DNA from: Boesenbergia rotunda
Lineage: Eukaryota > Streptophyta > Magnoliopsida > Zingiberales > Zingiberaceae
Assembly: GCA_024364735.1 (NCBI GenBank)
Contig: JAGFNQ010008725.1
Location: 42,504 to 106,503 of the forward strand
DNA length: 64,000 nucleotides
Direction of reading: 5' to 3'
Shown here: positions 35,112 to 47,297 of the stretch, piece by piece
How the letters are laid out: every line of letters starts with the position of its first letter
Position numbering within the stretch: position 1 is the first letter of the stretch
Notes under the pieces: model-generated
Seen by the model: the letters and a program-made list of their open reading frames with translations, nothing else
Databases searched by the model: none
What the model was told of the DNA's origin: nothing
Made by a program: the position numbers and the translations under genes

Positions 35112-36684
35112 AAGGGACCCTGGAGCTGCCTGGCGCCCAAGAGGCCGACCTGCCTCTTGTCATCGTCGAGACAGGAGAAAATAAGGAAAAGTCGGTGCCT
35201 CTGGACGACACCCCGATGCTTAGATCATCAGGGAGGCTGAAAAGGAAACGCCACGACAAGCGGTCGGCAAAATGGAGGAGGCTACGACACTTTGACCCCC
35301 GTAAGCTCCCTCTGTCCCTAAGGTGGGTCTGCCAATATCCGACGATGAGGACACAATCCCCCTGTCCCAACATTTCAAGCCGACGACCATTCCAAATGCA
35401 GGAGATTAGACCACTAGCATCTCCCCGGCCGACTCCTCCGACACCTCCAAAGGTAAGAAGGTGGTGCCCACAAAGCCCCGAATGAGGCTTGACCACCTGC
35501 GCATGAGACTTCAAGTAGCATCGGAGGCAGCATCGCAATCATTCCCCCTGGTGCAATTCAGGGAGGTCCTTGCCGAGGGATGTTCTTCCAAGGGAGTCTT
35601 TAGCTCTGACGAGGACGTCCCAAGCCCTTCTACTGTACCTCCTAGAGTGCCTGCCGTCCAGCTTCTCCCTCAGCCAAGAGACCCCTCTTCCTCAATAAGC
35701 CAAGGTGACGCCCCGATGTGCCACGAAGTCTTGAGAGGGAATGCCTTGCGCACCTCAGCCGGGCCTCTAACCAACCTCCACGAGTCGCTCCTGAAGGTAT
35801 GGGTTCCTACTTTCTTAGATTACCTTGATTCATGTTTTCTAACCCTTATACACTATGATAGGCTGCTCAAGACTGCCTTTCTGCCGGCTGCCATTTATAT
35901 TCATGGAGAGAGGTTGAGCCCCTGATACGCAGAGCACTTATGGTGGAGACTGAGGCCTATTGTGCCCATCGAGGGGGCCTCCTGCAAGCAGAGGTCAACA
36001 GAGCTCTCTAGGTGAAAGTAGAGCATCATCTGGAATCTCTGCTGGCCTTAGAGTCAGCCCTGCATAGCTCTCTCCATAGGGAGCGCTTGATGTCAGAGAG
36101 GGTCATTGCCCTCTCGAATGACTTGCGCACCCTGACCCAAGAGTGGGATCAGCTTCAAGCCAAGGAGAAGAAGTTGGCCGGGGACATCCATCTCTTGAAG
36201 ACCTCAGCGGAAGCTCTAAATGAGCGGATAAAAGACCAAGCGCACCAGCTAGCCCAAAATTGATGATTAAGGTGGCAACTGACTACATGACCGGCCTCCA
36301 GGAGGACATCGCCCGGGCCCGATTAGAAGTCTTGGCCACCTCAGAGAGGCTCAAGGAGGCCCTGGAAGACAGAGACAAAATGTCCTCAAATGTGGCCCAA
36401 TTGACAATCGCCAAGGAGGAAGCCAAGGTTGAACTACAAAACTACAAGGCTGACGAGGCATCCCGGCCAAGAGAAACCAAGGCGGAGTTCAAGGCTAGGT
36501 TTTTGGAGTCCGATGAGTTTGGCGACATCTTGGTCGGGCAAGTCTTGAAGATCCTAAAATAGGGATTCAATGGCATGATTACTCAGCTTCATAAGACCCA
36601 ACTACTGAAGTCAGACGCCGACCTGAGTTTCATGAGTGTCAGTCGAGTTTGGGATGAGCTCCCTCCTAAAGATAAGGAATTGTA
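35112..36684 (+). pseudogene. antisense ORF of gypsy element C, 3' part
   Basis: It continues the antisense ORF interrupted at 15944. A basic segment (LRSSGRLKRKRHDKRSAKWRR) comes first, then a Ser/Pro-rich region (35461-35800). A possible intron runs about 35798-35861 (GGTATGGG...GATAG). Then comes a long coiled coil, visible at 36012-36263 (HLESLLALESALHSSLHRER...LNERIKDQAHQLAQ) and 36260-36562 (LQEDIARARLEVLATSERLKEALED). The end (SRVWDELPPKDKEL) is near 36684. It is broken by frame changes near 35460, 35925-36012 and 36260. The domain order resembles the antisense proteins of Tat-lineage gypsy elements, whose role is not known. Confidence 0.7.
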
Positions 36685-37185
36685 GGAGCTTTTCCCCAAA
36701 CTTGTGCTATGTATTTTTTTGTTTCCTCACTTGTCTTCTTCTCTTCCCTGAACTTGTAATGTACTTATCTATTTGGAATGAAAGGAATTTTGCATGATTT
36801 TGTCTTAAGTTTGTTTGTGGATATTTTGCTTTGGAGTGCTTGTACTCATCTCTCTGGTCCCATGTCACTTTGTGAAGGAGTATTCAGGATTGAATGGCTT
36901 GCAACTGTACCCCGAGTTGGCGTTCTGTCACTTCAAGTGAAGGGCCAATATGTTGTATCCACAAGGAGGCAACTTCTACCTCCGCAACCATAGGAGAGAC
37001 CGGGACCATGAAGGTGAGCCTGGAAAAAGGAGCAGTCTCCTTTGTGCGGTCCAATAATTGTACCTTTGTGATATGGGCTTTCTGGAAATAATTAACCATC
37101 ATGTTTGCCTCCAAGGCCTGATGATGTTCCTTTATATCTTGTCACCTAAATGCGAGCTTCCTTCCCCCTCTCGGGTCTCAGTAGC
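36685..37185. mobile_element. spacer between the antisense ORF and the tandem array of C
   Basis: AT-rich at first, then ordinary composition. I see no conserved frame, only short open stretches on both strands. Confidence 0.5.
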
Positions 37186-37189
37186 ACAA

Positions 37190-38757
37190 TGAGGTGATAG
37201 GGTCTTGGCTGCTCCTGGTCGGGCATCCAGAGTACCACGACCAGGCCTACTCATCTCGAGCATCCGCAGCACCGCAAGGTAGTAGGGTTTAAGCAGCTCT
37301 TGGTCGGGCATCCGCAACACCACGACCAGACCTACTCACCTTGGGCTTTGGCAGCTACTGGTCGGGCATCCGCAGCACCACGACTAGGCCTACTCACCTC
37401 GGGCATCCGCAGCACCGCAAGGCAGTAGGGCTTAAGCAGCTCCTGGTCGGGCATCCGCAGCACCACGACCAGGCCTACTCACCTCGGGCATCCGCAGCAC
37501 TACAAGGCAGTAGGATTTTGGAAGCTCCTGGTCGAGCGTCCGCAGCACCACGACCAGACCTACTCACCTCCGGTATCCGCAGCACCGCGAGGCAGTAGGG
37601 TTTTGGCAGCTCCTGGTCGGGCATCCGCAGCACCACGACCAGGCCTACTAACCTTGGGCATCCGCAGCACTGTGAGGCAGTAGGGTTTAAGCAGCTCCTA
37701 GTCGGGCATTCGTAGCACTACAACCAGGCCTGTTCACCTAGGGCATCTGCAACACTCAAGACAGTAGGGTTTAAGCAGCTCCTAGTCGGGCATCCACAGC
37801 ACCACGACCAGGCCTACTCACCTCGGGAATCCGCAGCACCGTGAGGTAGTAGGATTTAAGCAGCTCCTGGTCGGGCATCCGCAGCACCACGACCAAGCCT
37901 ACTCACCTCGGGCATCCGCAGCACCGCAAGGCAGTAGGGTTTTGGCAGCTCCTGGTCGGGCATCCGCAGCACCACGACCAGGCCAACTCACCTCGGGCGT
38001 CCGCAATACCGCAAGGCAGTAGGGTTTAAGTAGCTCCTAGTTGGGCATCTGTAGCACCACGACCAGGCCTACTCACATCGGGCATCCGCAGCACCGCGAG
38101 GCAGTAGGGTTTTGGCAGCTCCTGGTCATGCATCCACAGCACCACGACCAAGTCTACTCACCTCGAGCATCTGCAGCATCGTGAGGCAGTAGGGTTTAAG
38201 CATCTCCTGGTCGGGCATCCGTAGCACCACGAGGCAGTAAGGTTTTGGTAGCTCCTGGTCGAGCATCCACAGCACCACGACTAGGTCTACTCACCTCGGG
38301 CATTCGCAGCACCATGAGACAATAGGGTTTAAGAAGCTCCTAGTCGGGCATCCACAGTACCACGACCAGGCCTACTCACCTCTAGCATCCGCAACACCAC
38401 GAGGCAGTAGGGTTTTGGCAGCTCCTGGTCGGGCATCCGCAGCACCACGATTAGGCCTACTCACCTCGGGCATCCGCAACACCGCAAGGCAGTAGGGTTT
38501 AAGTAGCTCCTAGTTGGGCATCCGTAGCACCACGATCAGGCCTACTCATCTCGGGCATCCGCAGCACTGCGAGGCAGTAGGGTTTTCGCAGCTCCTAGTC
38601 GGGCATCCGCAGCACCACGACTAGGCCTACTCACCTTGGGTATCCGCAGCACCGTGAAGCAGTAGGGTTTAAGCAGCTCCTGGTCGGGCATCCGCAACAC
38701 CACAACCAGGCCTATTCACTTCGGGCATCCGCATCACCGCTAAGTAGTAGGGTTTCA
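37190..38757. repeat. about 86-bp tandem array in element C (about 18-19 units)
   Basis: Units follow the pattern CAGCTCCTGGTCGGGCATC, CGCAGCACCACGACCAGGCC, TACTCACCTCGGGCATCCGC, AGCACCGCGAGGCAGTAGGG. Starts recur every 84-86 bp, with two shortened units near 37291-37350 and 38200-38250. Each unit contains a hairpin CCTGGTCG...CGACCAGG (for example 37442-37473); one variant is CCTAGTCG...CGACTAGG (38594-38625). The array lies just after integrase, the hypervariable 3' region known to seed satellites in Tat elements. Confidence 0.93.
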
Positions 38758-41700
38758 TCAGGCAAGTACTCGGGGTCCTTTAAGAGACATCTTGTTTGCT
38801 TCTTTGATACTGCAACTGCAAAGCAGTGCTAACAAGAATACAAATACATTTGGACATCTAAAAATCTCACCGAGTACGATATGGTCAGAGATGATTGGCA
38901 TGTCAGGGCCTCTCCAGCCTCTTGCCCTTGTTGTCCTCCAGATAGTTGCTGCCTCCTGTAAGCTTCTGGTGACGATGTAGGGTCCACCCCACTGCAGCTC
39001 TAACTTTCCAAGATCATCAACAGGCTTGATCCTCTTCCAGACTTTGTCTCCGACTTCAAAGCTATGGGCAATCACGCGGCGATTGTATGCTTGTTGCATA
39101 GGTTGCCTGTCGGCTAGCAACCAAGCGGCTACTTTGTCTCGCACCTCTGCCACCATGTCCAAGTCGATCAACCGCTCTTGATCATTGTCCTCTTTATTAT
39201 AATGTTGTCATCGGATGGACTCCTCGCGTACTTCCATCGGGCTCATGGCCTCAGCTCCATACACAAGCTGAAAAGGAATCTCACCTGTTCTTTCTCTTGG
39301 AGTGGTACAGTAGGACCATAAAATGCTGGGGAGCTCTTCGACCTAACTACCTCCAACGTGATCCAGCTTTATCTTGAGCCCTCTGATGATCTCCCGGTTA
39401 ACGACCTCGGCTTGACCATTGCCTTGGGGGTATGCAACCGAAGTGAAAGCTTGTCGAATCCCTAGCTCATCGCACCATTCTTTGAGTTTGTGCCCTACAA
39501 ACTATCGGTCATCATCCGACACCAATTTGTGAGGAATGTCATATCTGCATATGATATCCTTCCATAGGATTTTCATTACTGTTGCCTCCGTGATATGTGT
39601 CAGAGGCTCAGCTTCCACCCATTTAGAAAAATACTCCACCAGAACCAGCAAAAACTTCTTTTGTTGGGGTCCGATTGGAAATGGACCCACAATGTCCATT
39701 CCCCACTAATCAAATGGACAAGACACTGTAGAGACTCGCAGCGGCTCAGTTGGGCAGTGAGTTATATGTTGATGTTTCTGGCAGGCCTCGCATCCAGCTA
39801 GGAACTTGAGGGTGTCGGCCTATAGGGTTGGCCAAAAGTACCTTGCCTGGATAATCTTCTTAGACAGAGACATTCTCCCAATGTGGCTTCCGCAAATGCC
39901 TTCATGCACTTCTCGCATCACATAGTCGGCTTCCTCTAGCCCGACACACTTAAGGAGTGGCCAGGCAAAGCCTCTCTTGTATAGTTGATCCCCGACCAGT
40001 ATGAATCTGAAAGCTCAACGGCGGAATAATCGAATTCCTTGACCCCCAGTCGGCACATTCCCACTGCGTAGAAACTCCACATATGGATCTCTCCAATCAG
40101 TTAAGATATTGTCTTCAGCTTCTTCTTCAATTTGAGCTACAGTCTCTTCGGTGGTACTTGGCTTGTCCAGCTGCCATGCAGAGATAGAGCTAGCCAACTT
40201 GGCTAGTTCATCCGTCTTGACATTATCCACTCAGGAAACCTTCTGCAGGATAACTTCTATGAAAGAGGATTTTAGCTGCTCGTAAATGCTATATACCTCT
40301 GCAAGCGCTCGCACTTTATTTTGAAGTCGCCCTTTATTTGTTGTGTGACAAGCTGTGAATCTGAATGCAAGATGACGCGAGCAGCTCCCACATGCTTGGC
40401 TGCTTACAACCCTGCTAGAATCGCCTCGTACTCAGCTTCATTGTTGGTGGCTCGGAAGTGGAGTCGAATAGATAAATACAACGCATCTCCCCGAGGGGAA
40501 ACCATTAGCACTCCGACTCCGCTGTGTTCGCTGTTGGAAGACCCATCGACATAGATCTTCCAGACTCCCTCGGCTTCGGGCTCAAGAACAGCTTCAAGCA
40601 TGAAGTCTAAAAGGGCTTGTGCCTTGATGGCAGTACGGGGTTGGTACTCAATCCCGTACTCGCTCAGCTCTGCTATCTATTTGATCAGCCGACCCGAGGC
40701 TTCTGGGTTGGTGAGAACTCATCCCAGCGGGCTGTTGGTGAGAACCACGATTGGGTGCCCTAAGAAATATGACCTGAGCCTCTGAGCCATTAAGACCAAA
40801 GCGTAGGCCAACTTTTCTATTATGGTGTAGCGTGTCTTTGCATCCTTCAAGAGGTGCCCGAAGAAGTAGATTGGGTACTGCATAGTGTCTTCTTCTCGGA
40901 TAAGTGCAGAGCCCACCACTTGCTCAGCCGTGGACAGGTAGACGAACAATGTCTCCCCTTCCACTGGCTTGTAAAGGATGGGGAGCTCAGCCAGATAGGC
41001 TTTTAGATCTGCAAACGCCTTCTCACACTGGTCGTCCCAATCAAACTTGACTGTCTTTTTCAGAATCTTGAAGAAGGGCAGGGTCCTGTCGGCAAATTTA
41101 GAGATGAATCTGAACAAGGCTGTGATCCTACCGTTCAGCCTCTGTACCTCCTTGAAGTTGCGAGGAGAGGGCATATCGAGAATGGCTTTCACTTTATCTG
41201 AATTAGCCTTGATCCCCCTCTCTGTCACCATGTAACCTAAGAATCGACCACTCTTCACTCCGAACAGACACTTGGTCGGTTCAACTTCAGCCTGTTAGCC
41301 CTCAGGGTGGCTAAGGTCTCTTCGAGGTCAGCTATCATATCTTTCCCCTTGTCCTCTTAACCAGGATGTTATCTACATAAACTTCAATGTTTCTCCCGAT
41401 CTGATGCCTAAAGACCTTGTCCATTATCCGTTGGTAGGTTGTCCTGGCATTGCGCAATCTGAAAGGCATGACGTTATAGCAATATGTGGCATTTGTCGTC
41501 ACGAAGCTAACCTTTTCTTGATCTTTCGATGCTAGAGGAACTTGGTGATACCCCTGGTAGGCGTCCATCATGGAAATAAACTCGCAACCAGACCAATCTA
41601 TCTATCCGAGATAGAGGGTAGCAGTCTTTAGGGCAGACTTTATTTAAATCTTGAAAATCAATACAAACCCGCCATTTACCCCCAGGCTTAGGGACAAGCA

Positions 41701-42711
41701 CTACCTTAGCCAACCAAGTTGGGAATTGAACATCTCTTATGTGACCAGCCTTTAGCAACTTGGCGACCTCCTCTCTGATGGCCTTGTCCTGCTCGGGTGT
41801 GAAATGTCTTCTTCTCTACTTCACCGGTCGAGCCCCGGGGGTCACATGCAAGCTATGTGTGGCCAGGGCTGGGGGGACTCCTTTGATCTCCTCAGTTGCC
41901 CACGCAAACACGTCTCGATTGTTCTGCAAGCAGTTGATCAGATGACTCCTCAACTCCGGCGTGAGGTCAGCAGCAACCCTTGTAACCCCTCCCGTCTGTT
42001 GAGGGTGTATCTGAACCTCTTCACTCTCGCCCTCCCTCCGTTCTTCTCTAGGCCCTTCCTCCTCTCAAGGGTTGGTGAGGTCAATTTGTAGAGCTTCATC
42101 AGCCTTCAAGGTCTTGCGGGCTTCCGACCTGACCTCCCCACTGTAACATCGTCGGGAAGCTAGTTGATCCCCCTTGACTTCGACTACTTGCTCATCCACC
42201 GGGAACTTGATCTTTTGGTGGTAGACTGAGACCACGCCTGGAATACGCTGAGTGCTGGGCGTCCGAGGATGGCGTTGCAGGATGAGGACGCATCCACGAC
42301 CAGGAAAGGAGTCCTCGTCCTCTCCAACATGTCATCTCACAATGACAGGGATAGGGAGATCTACCCTATTGGCTGCACTCGATATCCAGTGAAGTCGAAG
42401 AGTGGGGTAGAGACCAACCGCAGCTCATCTTCGTCGATCTGCATCTGGTCCAGGGTCGCCTTATACAGGATGTTCACAGAACTACCTGTATCCATGAAGA
42501 CACATTTAACTTCATAATTAGCTATGCGTGTGAGAATTGCCAAGACGTCCTCATAAGGGGTCTCCATGTCATCTATGTCATCTGGGCCAAATGAGATTAT
42601 GGGGCCTCTACGCTGGCTATTGCTTGTTCCAATGGAATAGTTTTCCAGCCGCCGAGTGTGTGCCTTCCTTGCCCAGTTAGAGTCCCCTTCGGTAGGACCT
42701 CCGGAGATCAC
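38758..42711 (-). pseudogene. pol of gypsy element C (Tat lineage), decayed
   Basis: Order on the minus strand: protease with DTGSSVNILY (42711-42361); RT (41758-41335; KVVLVPKPGGKWRVCIDFQDLNK, and the active-site box reads YVDN instead of YVDD); first RNase H of gypsy type (41258-40719); second RNase H of the plant-acquired type (40601-40404, KIYVDGSSN and TNNEAEYEAILAGL); integrase zinc part near 39800-39730; integrase core (39699-39502, MDIVGPFPIGP); integrase C-terminal part (39171-38758). Two RNase H domains are diagnostic for Tat/Ogre-like gypsy elements. At least five frame changes and several stops. Confidence 0.9.
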
Positions 42712-44085
42712 CCCTACGTGGCCCGAAGGAGAGCCTCGTACAGGAGCCTTGCCCTTCTGGGGGTCTCACTCAGGGGAGAGAGATCGACGAGGTGCCACCT
42801 CCTGACTTCTCCCCTTGGAATGTGACCAAGATAGCCGTCGGGCTCCCTCCTCTCCTGACGGCCTCTTGCAGGGAGAAAGACTCCTTCGCGGGGACCTCCG
42901 GCGATACCCCACTTTCTTCCATCGCTTCCGAGGCTTGTTATCCGCTTCCTCAACCATCCTTTTCTTCAAGGCGTGGCACTTCTATGTGAAGTGTGTGGTA
43001 CTGCCGTGGAAATCACAGTACTTCTTCAATGGCTCTGGTTCTTGGGTATCCACCGTCTCTACGAGCCTTCTCTTACCAGCCCAGGGCTCCTTCCCCGAAC
43101 GAGGGTCTTTCACCCGGACCGGTGCTGGCGGTTCCCTTCTCTCCGAGCGGACCATGGTCTGTGCAAGTGCTCCGACTAGCTCTTTGTAGTGGGCATGTTT
43201 CACTTCTTCGACATTGACGTGCTTGACGTAGCGCCCCAGCAAGTCGTCAAAACTGGTGGGCGGCTTCTTCACTAGTGACCGGAAGAAGTCCCCTTCTGAG
43301 AGACCCTGTGTGAAGGCGTTGACAAGGATCTCTGACGTTGCGGTTGGCACATCTTGTGCCACCCGATTGAACCACTGGATATAATCCTTCAGCGGTTCCT
43401 TTGCCTTCTGCTTGAGGGTGAATAGGTTTAGTGTCGTCTTCTGATACGGACGGCTACTGGCAAAGTGGTGCAGGAACGTGGTTCTAAACTCCAAAAAGGA
43501 GTTTATAGAACTCTGTGGCAATCTCTGGAACCATCTCTGGGCGGCTTCCGACAGAGTGTTCAGAAACACTTGGCATTTAACACCATCTGTGTACTAGTGC
43601 ATGAGGGTCGCATTCTCGAATTTGCAAACATGGTCCTCTGGATCTGTCTTCCCATCGTAGTCGGCAATTCCAGGACCGCGGAACTGCTTCGGCATGGGAT
43701 CTTCTACGATGTCCAGTGAAAAGGAGTGGAGGGTTCCAGGAGTGGAGGGTGCCTTCTGGAAGGCTTTGAGTTCCCCTCTCTTCCCTGATCCCTCTTCCTG
43801 CCTCAGGGCGCTTGAAGCTACAGAGTTGGTCTTCTCCATATCTCCCAGGGAATCCAGCCAATGTACGGGAATTGCTTCGGCATGTCCTACCGATGGTGAG
43901 ACAGATCTCCGGTGGTGGGAATGTGAGGTGGAGATCCTGGGGATCTCACCTTGCCCAAAGGTTGCTCGCCGTGAGGCAGCTTGCTTGATTTGGTGTTGCT
44001 TGAGCGCTCATTTGACGGTGTTGGCCACAAGGCGATCCAGTTCTTCCTTCGTCAAAACGATGGGTTGTCCCTCTAGCTCTACCAT
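42712..44085 (-). pseudogene. gag of gypsy element C
   Basis: The methionine at 44085 (MVELEGQPIVLTKEEL) opens a frame that runs into the protease region. Retrotransposon gag core: FLNTLSEAAQRWFQRLPQ, FLHHF and LNLFTLKQKAKEPLKDYIQ (43569-43300). A reduced zinc-knuckle-like CDFHGSTTH stretch lies near 43000. Stops at about 43594 and 42982 interrupt the otherwise single frame. Plus-strand open frames over the same bases are shadows. Confidence 0.87.
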
Positions 44086-44113
44086 CACGGTGCTCCTTTT
44101 GGTGCTTTGATTT

Positions 44114-44134
44114 GTGTTCCCACAAACGGCGCCA
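44114..44134 (-). other. primer binding site of element C
   Basis: On the minus strand TGGCGCCGTTTGTGGGAAC, of the type used by Tat-lineage gypsy elements, starting four bases inside the LTR edge. Confidence 0.8.
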
Positions 44135-44138
44135 AACT

Positions 44139-44934
44139 TTTTCTGGAAGAAATCGATGCGGACGACGAGTCACCAGAGTCCAGCCCACGAGGACAATGAC
44201 GAAAGGAAAGGAGATCTCACCATGCGAGATCAACACGAGCGTTAATGGGAACATGCCGGAGATTTTTCGACGGATCCCACTCCGACGCTCAAGTCAGAAC
44301 TCAAATCGCTTATAGGAAAAGAATCAAGGAAGAAGTTAAGAGTCTAGAGAGTGTAACCCCTTTACCTAGGAGTTGAAGTACCTTATATACTTGAAGTCTT
44401 GGTTGCGCGTACCTTCACATTCTCCTCCACGTTCTCTACTTGTCGGTTACCTGATAACTCTTAGATAACGACTCCCACGATTATTGAGGCATTAATTATC
44501 GCATATAAAGGACAATAATTATCTGTCACCTTTCCTGAACGAGAAAGGGTAACGGTTATCAGATTCAGGCTGTCGGATATATGACTTTTCAGGCTCCACT
44601 CTCCCAAGAGGACCTCGGGGAATCTCTCACGGAAGGGCCTCGGGGGTCTGTCTTCCCGAGGAGGTCTTGGGCGTATATCTTCCCGAGTTGATGTCGGGGA
44701 TCCGCCCTCCTGAGGTGGTCTCAAAAATCTCCTCCCCGAAAGGGCCTTAGGGGCCTGTCTTCCCGGGGAGGCCTCGGTCGCATGCCAATCCAAGTTGGTC
44801 TCGGGGATCTACCCTCCCGAGGTGGTCTCGAGAGTCCCCGATAGTCGTTCAGACTTGGTGGACCCAAACACATAACTTCCTAGTTCCATGTGTCAACCCT
44901 GAGATGCTCAACCCCGAGATGCTCAACCCCATCA
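44139..44934 (-). mobile_element. 5' LTR of gypsy element C (796 bp)
   Basis: Partner of 14347-15149. The inner terminal dinucleotide is mutated (TT in place of TG on the plus strand). Ends CCCCATCA, with a 17-bp internal duplication GAGATGCTCAACCCC at 44901-44930. TATA box on the minus strand at 44381-44389. Confidence 0.9.
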
Positions 44935-44939
44935 ACAAG
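44935..44939. other. target site duplication of element C (right)
   Basis: ACAAG, matching 14342-14346. Confidence 0.9.
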
Positions 44940-45055
44940 AATACAAAAATCAATGGAATCGACTAGGACCATCAATTCAGGCTTCACCTGACAATCGATT
45001 GAAAGTAAGGTCAATCGATTGGAAGCGAAAGTCAACCTTAAAAAAGGGATTTTTG
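44940..45055 (+). mobile_element. continuation of element F's LTR
   Basis: Carries on the CAATCGATTG dyad motif of the F LTR (three copies, 44953-45020) directly after element C. The true 3' end of F's LTR is not recognisable; the end given is where the motif fades. Confidence 0.55.
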
Positions 45056-45709
45056 CAAAAATTTAAAACACACTCATTTATGCCAGTTCTTGCGGTTTTG
45101 ATGATATGTTGCTATACTTTCCAAGCATTAAAAGACAATTTAAAATAAGAAAAAAACAAGCAAAGCAAAATTTATATTATAAAATTATTTTTGATTTCCT
45201 TTACAATCTAATTTGCTTTTCTTAATTGTATTTCTTGTACTCGAGTTTATACGAATCTTTTCCGCCTTTTGAAAAATTTTTAAAAAAATGTTCATAGTAA
45301 AGATGTGATAGAAAATTAAATATTTATATTAGTCACTTCCAGCGGGTGTATACTAAATAAATCTAAATATTAATATAATAAAAAAGATTTGGTTCAAGAT
45401 TTCCACAACCGTTCAAATTCAACCAAACAAAGCGAACTATTTACATACTGGTCCTCACAATTACAGGAAAGGTGCAGTTCACGAGTAGGTTTTTGCAAGG
45501 AAATACAATTTGAAAGTATCAAAGTCATGCCGCTGCTTATAGTTGACGCCTAGAAAGCATGCCAGCAAGAAGTGATAATAGTAATTGAAGTGGAAAAGGG
45601 GCGATTGAAACGAAAATGGTAAATTAAAGATAATAATTTTAAAAAAAAAAGACAAATTCAAAAATTTACAATATTAAATAAGTTTACTGTATTCTCACGG
45701 TAAATGTTT
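45056..45709. other. AT-rich sequence without a recognisable feature
   Basis: No gene, RNA or repeat family can be supported. It may include the tail of F's LTR. Confidence 0.4.
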
Positions 45710-45978
45710 AAGTCCATTTCTAATCATGAATACCATATCTAATGTATTCCACATTAAAATAATATCATTTCAATGCCATATACTATTTTAACTTTAACTC
45801 ATTCATATCATATCACACAAAAAAAATATTCATTAAAATATAAAATATTCTATTTTTTCTTATTCATAATTAAATTATCAAAATATATTTTAATTTATTA
45901 ATATTTTATAATAATTAATATATTTAAAATTAATATTTTATTTTATTTAATAAGTTCTTTTTTTTAATTTTACATCCA

Positions 45979-46017
<39 letters not shown>

Positions 46018-47297
46018 TATTTTTAATATTTATTACATAATTGTTCAAACATAAATATATTTTTAAAATATTATAGAATCATATACAATTAGGATAAAAT
46101 ATATTTTACTAATATTTTATTATATTTTTTTATGAAATTAGTGATATAATTTATAAATATAATTAAAATTAAAATATATTAAAATAAAATTTTTAATAAA
46201 TTAAATATTTATAAATATGCATAATAAAATTAAGATATGCTACTAAATGCACTTAATTTAAATTTATAATAAATAATTAACATTACTATAAATAATGAAG
46301 AAAATAATAATTATTATAAATTAATTTTTTATTTATGATATTTAATATTATATATTACATTTGATTTTATTAATAATAAATTATAATAAAAATTTAAAAA
46401 ATTTAAAAAATCTTGAGAAATTTTCACATCATGATGATGCATTATTCCCACATCTATTTTTGAGTGGGGATATGATATATGAGTTGAAGTAATATGGTGT
46501 GAGTTTTACATAATAATTAATATTTTGGTAATAGATTGAAGTTGGTCTAAGAACATCTTCAATCCGTCACCAAAATACTAAATATGGTGAAAAATTTACA
46601 CCATATTACTCTAATCCAAACACTAAATTCTCACATCAAATATGTTTGGGAATAGTATATCACCAACTTCCCCAACCATATTTGGTATGAAAATTTCCCA
46701 AGATTTTTTTGATTTTTAAATTTTTTTAATATTATATAATTAATAAAAATATAATATATATTACTAAATATTATATTAATAAATATCATAAATAAATATT
46801 AATTTATAATTATTATTTTTCTCTGTTACTAATAGTAATAGTAGTTATTTATTATAAATTTAAATTAAGTATATTTAATAGTATATTTTAATTTTATTAT
46901 GTATATTTATAAAGATTTAATTTATTAAAAAATTTATTTATAATTTATTAAATATATTTTAATTATATTTATATTTATAAATTATATCATTAATTTCATT
47001 AAAAAAATATAATAAAATATTAGTAAAATATATTTTATCTAATTATGTGTAATTTATAATATTTTTAAAATATATTTATATCCGAACACTTATATAATAA
47101 ATATTAAAAATGAATCAAAATTATATATATATATATAATTCTTTTAAAAAAATTAACTTAATAAATTTAAATGAAATATTAATTTTAAATATAATAATTA
47201 TTATAAAAATATTAATAAATTAAAATATACGTTGATAATTAAATTATAAATAAAAAATTATATCAAATATGATATTTATAGTTAGAGATGGTCTAAG
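45710..47297. mobile_element. AT-rich paired inverted repeat (two MITE-like units head to head)
   Basis: The left half 45710-46551 and right half 46552-47297 are diverged reverse complements over most of their length. Both outer ends and the centre carry the same terminal word, AGTCCATTTCTAATC / AGACCATCTCTAAC / AGACCAACTTCAATC, typical of plant MITE termini. The arms contain no coding frame. A (TA)n run of about 16 units lies at 45981-46012, with a shorter one at the mirrored position near 47124-47140. Confidence 0.75.
45981..46012. repeat. (TA)n microsatellite
   Basis: About 16 uninterrupted TA dinucleotides inside the left arm of the inverted repeat. Confidence 0.95.

Noticed and set aside
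37341..37598. Open frames in the tandem array of C
   Set aside because: The frames are created by the 86-bp repeat, whose length is not a multiple of three, and break when units change length.
43694..44110. 138-codon plus-strand frame opposite C's gag
   Set aside because: Shadow of the gag reading frame; no independent domain or start context.
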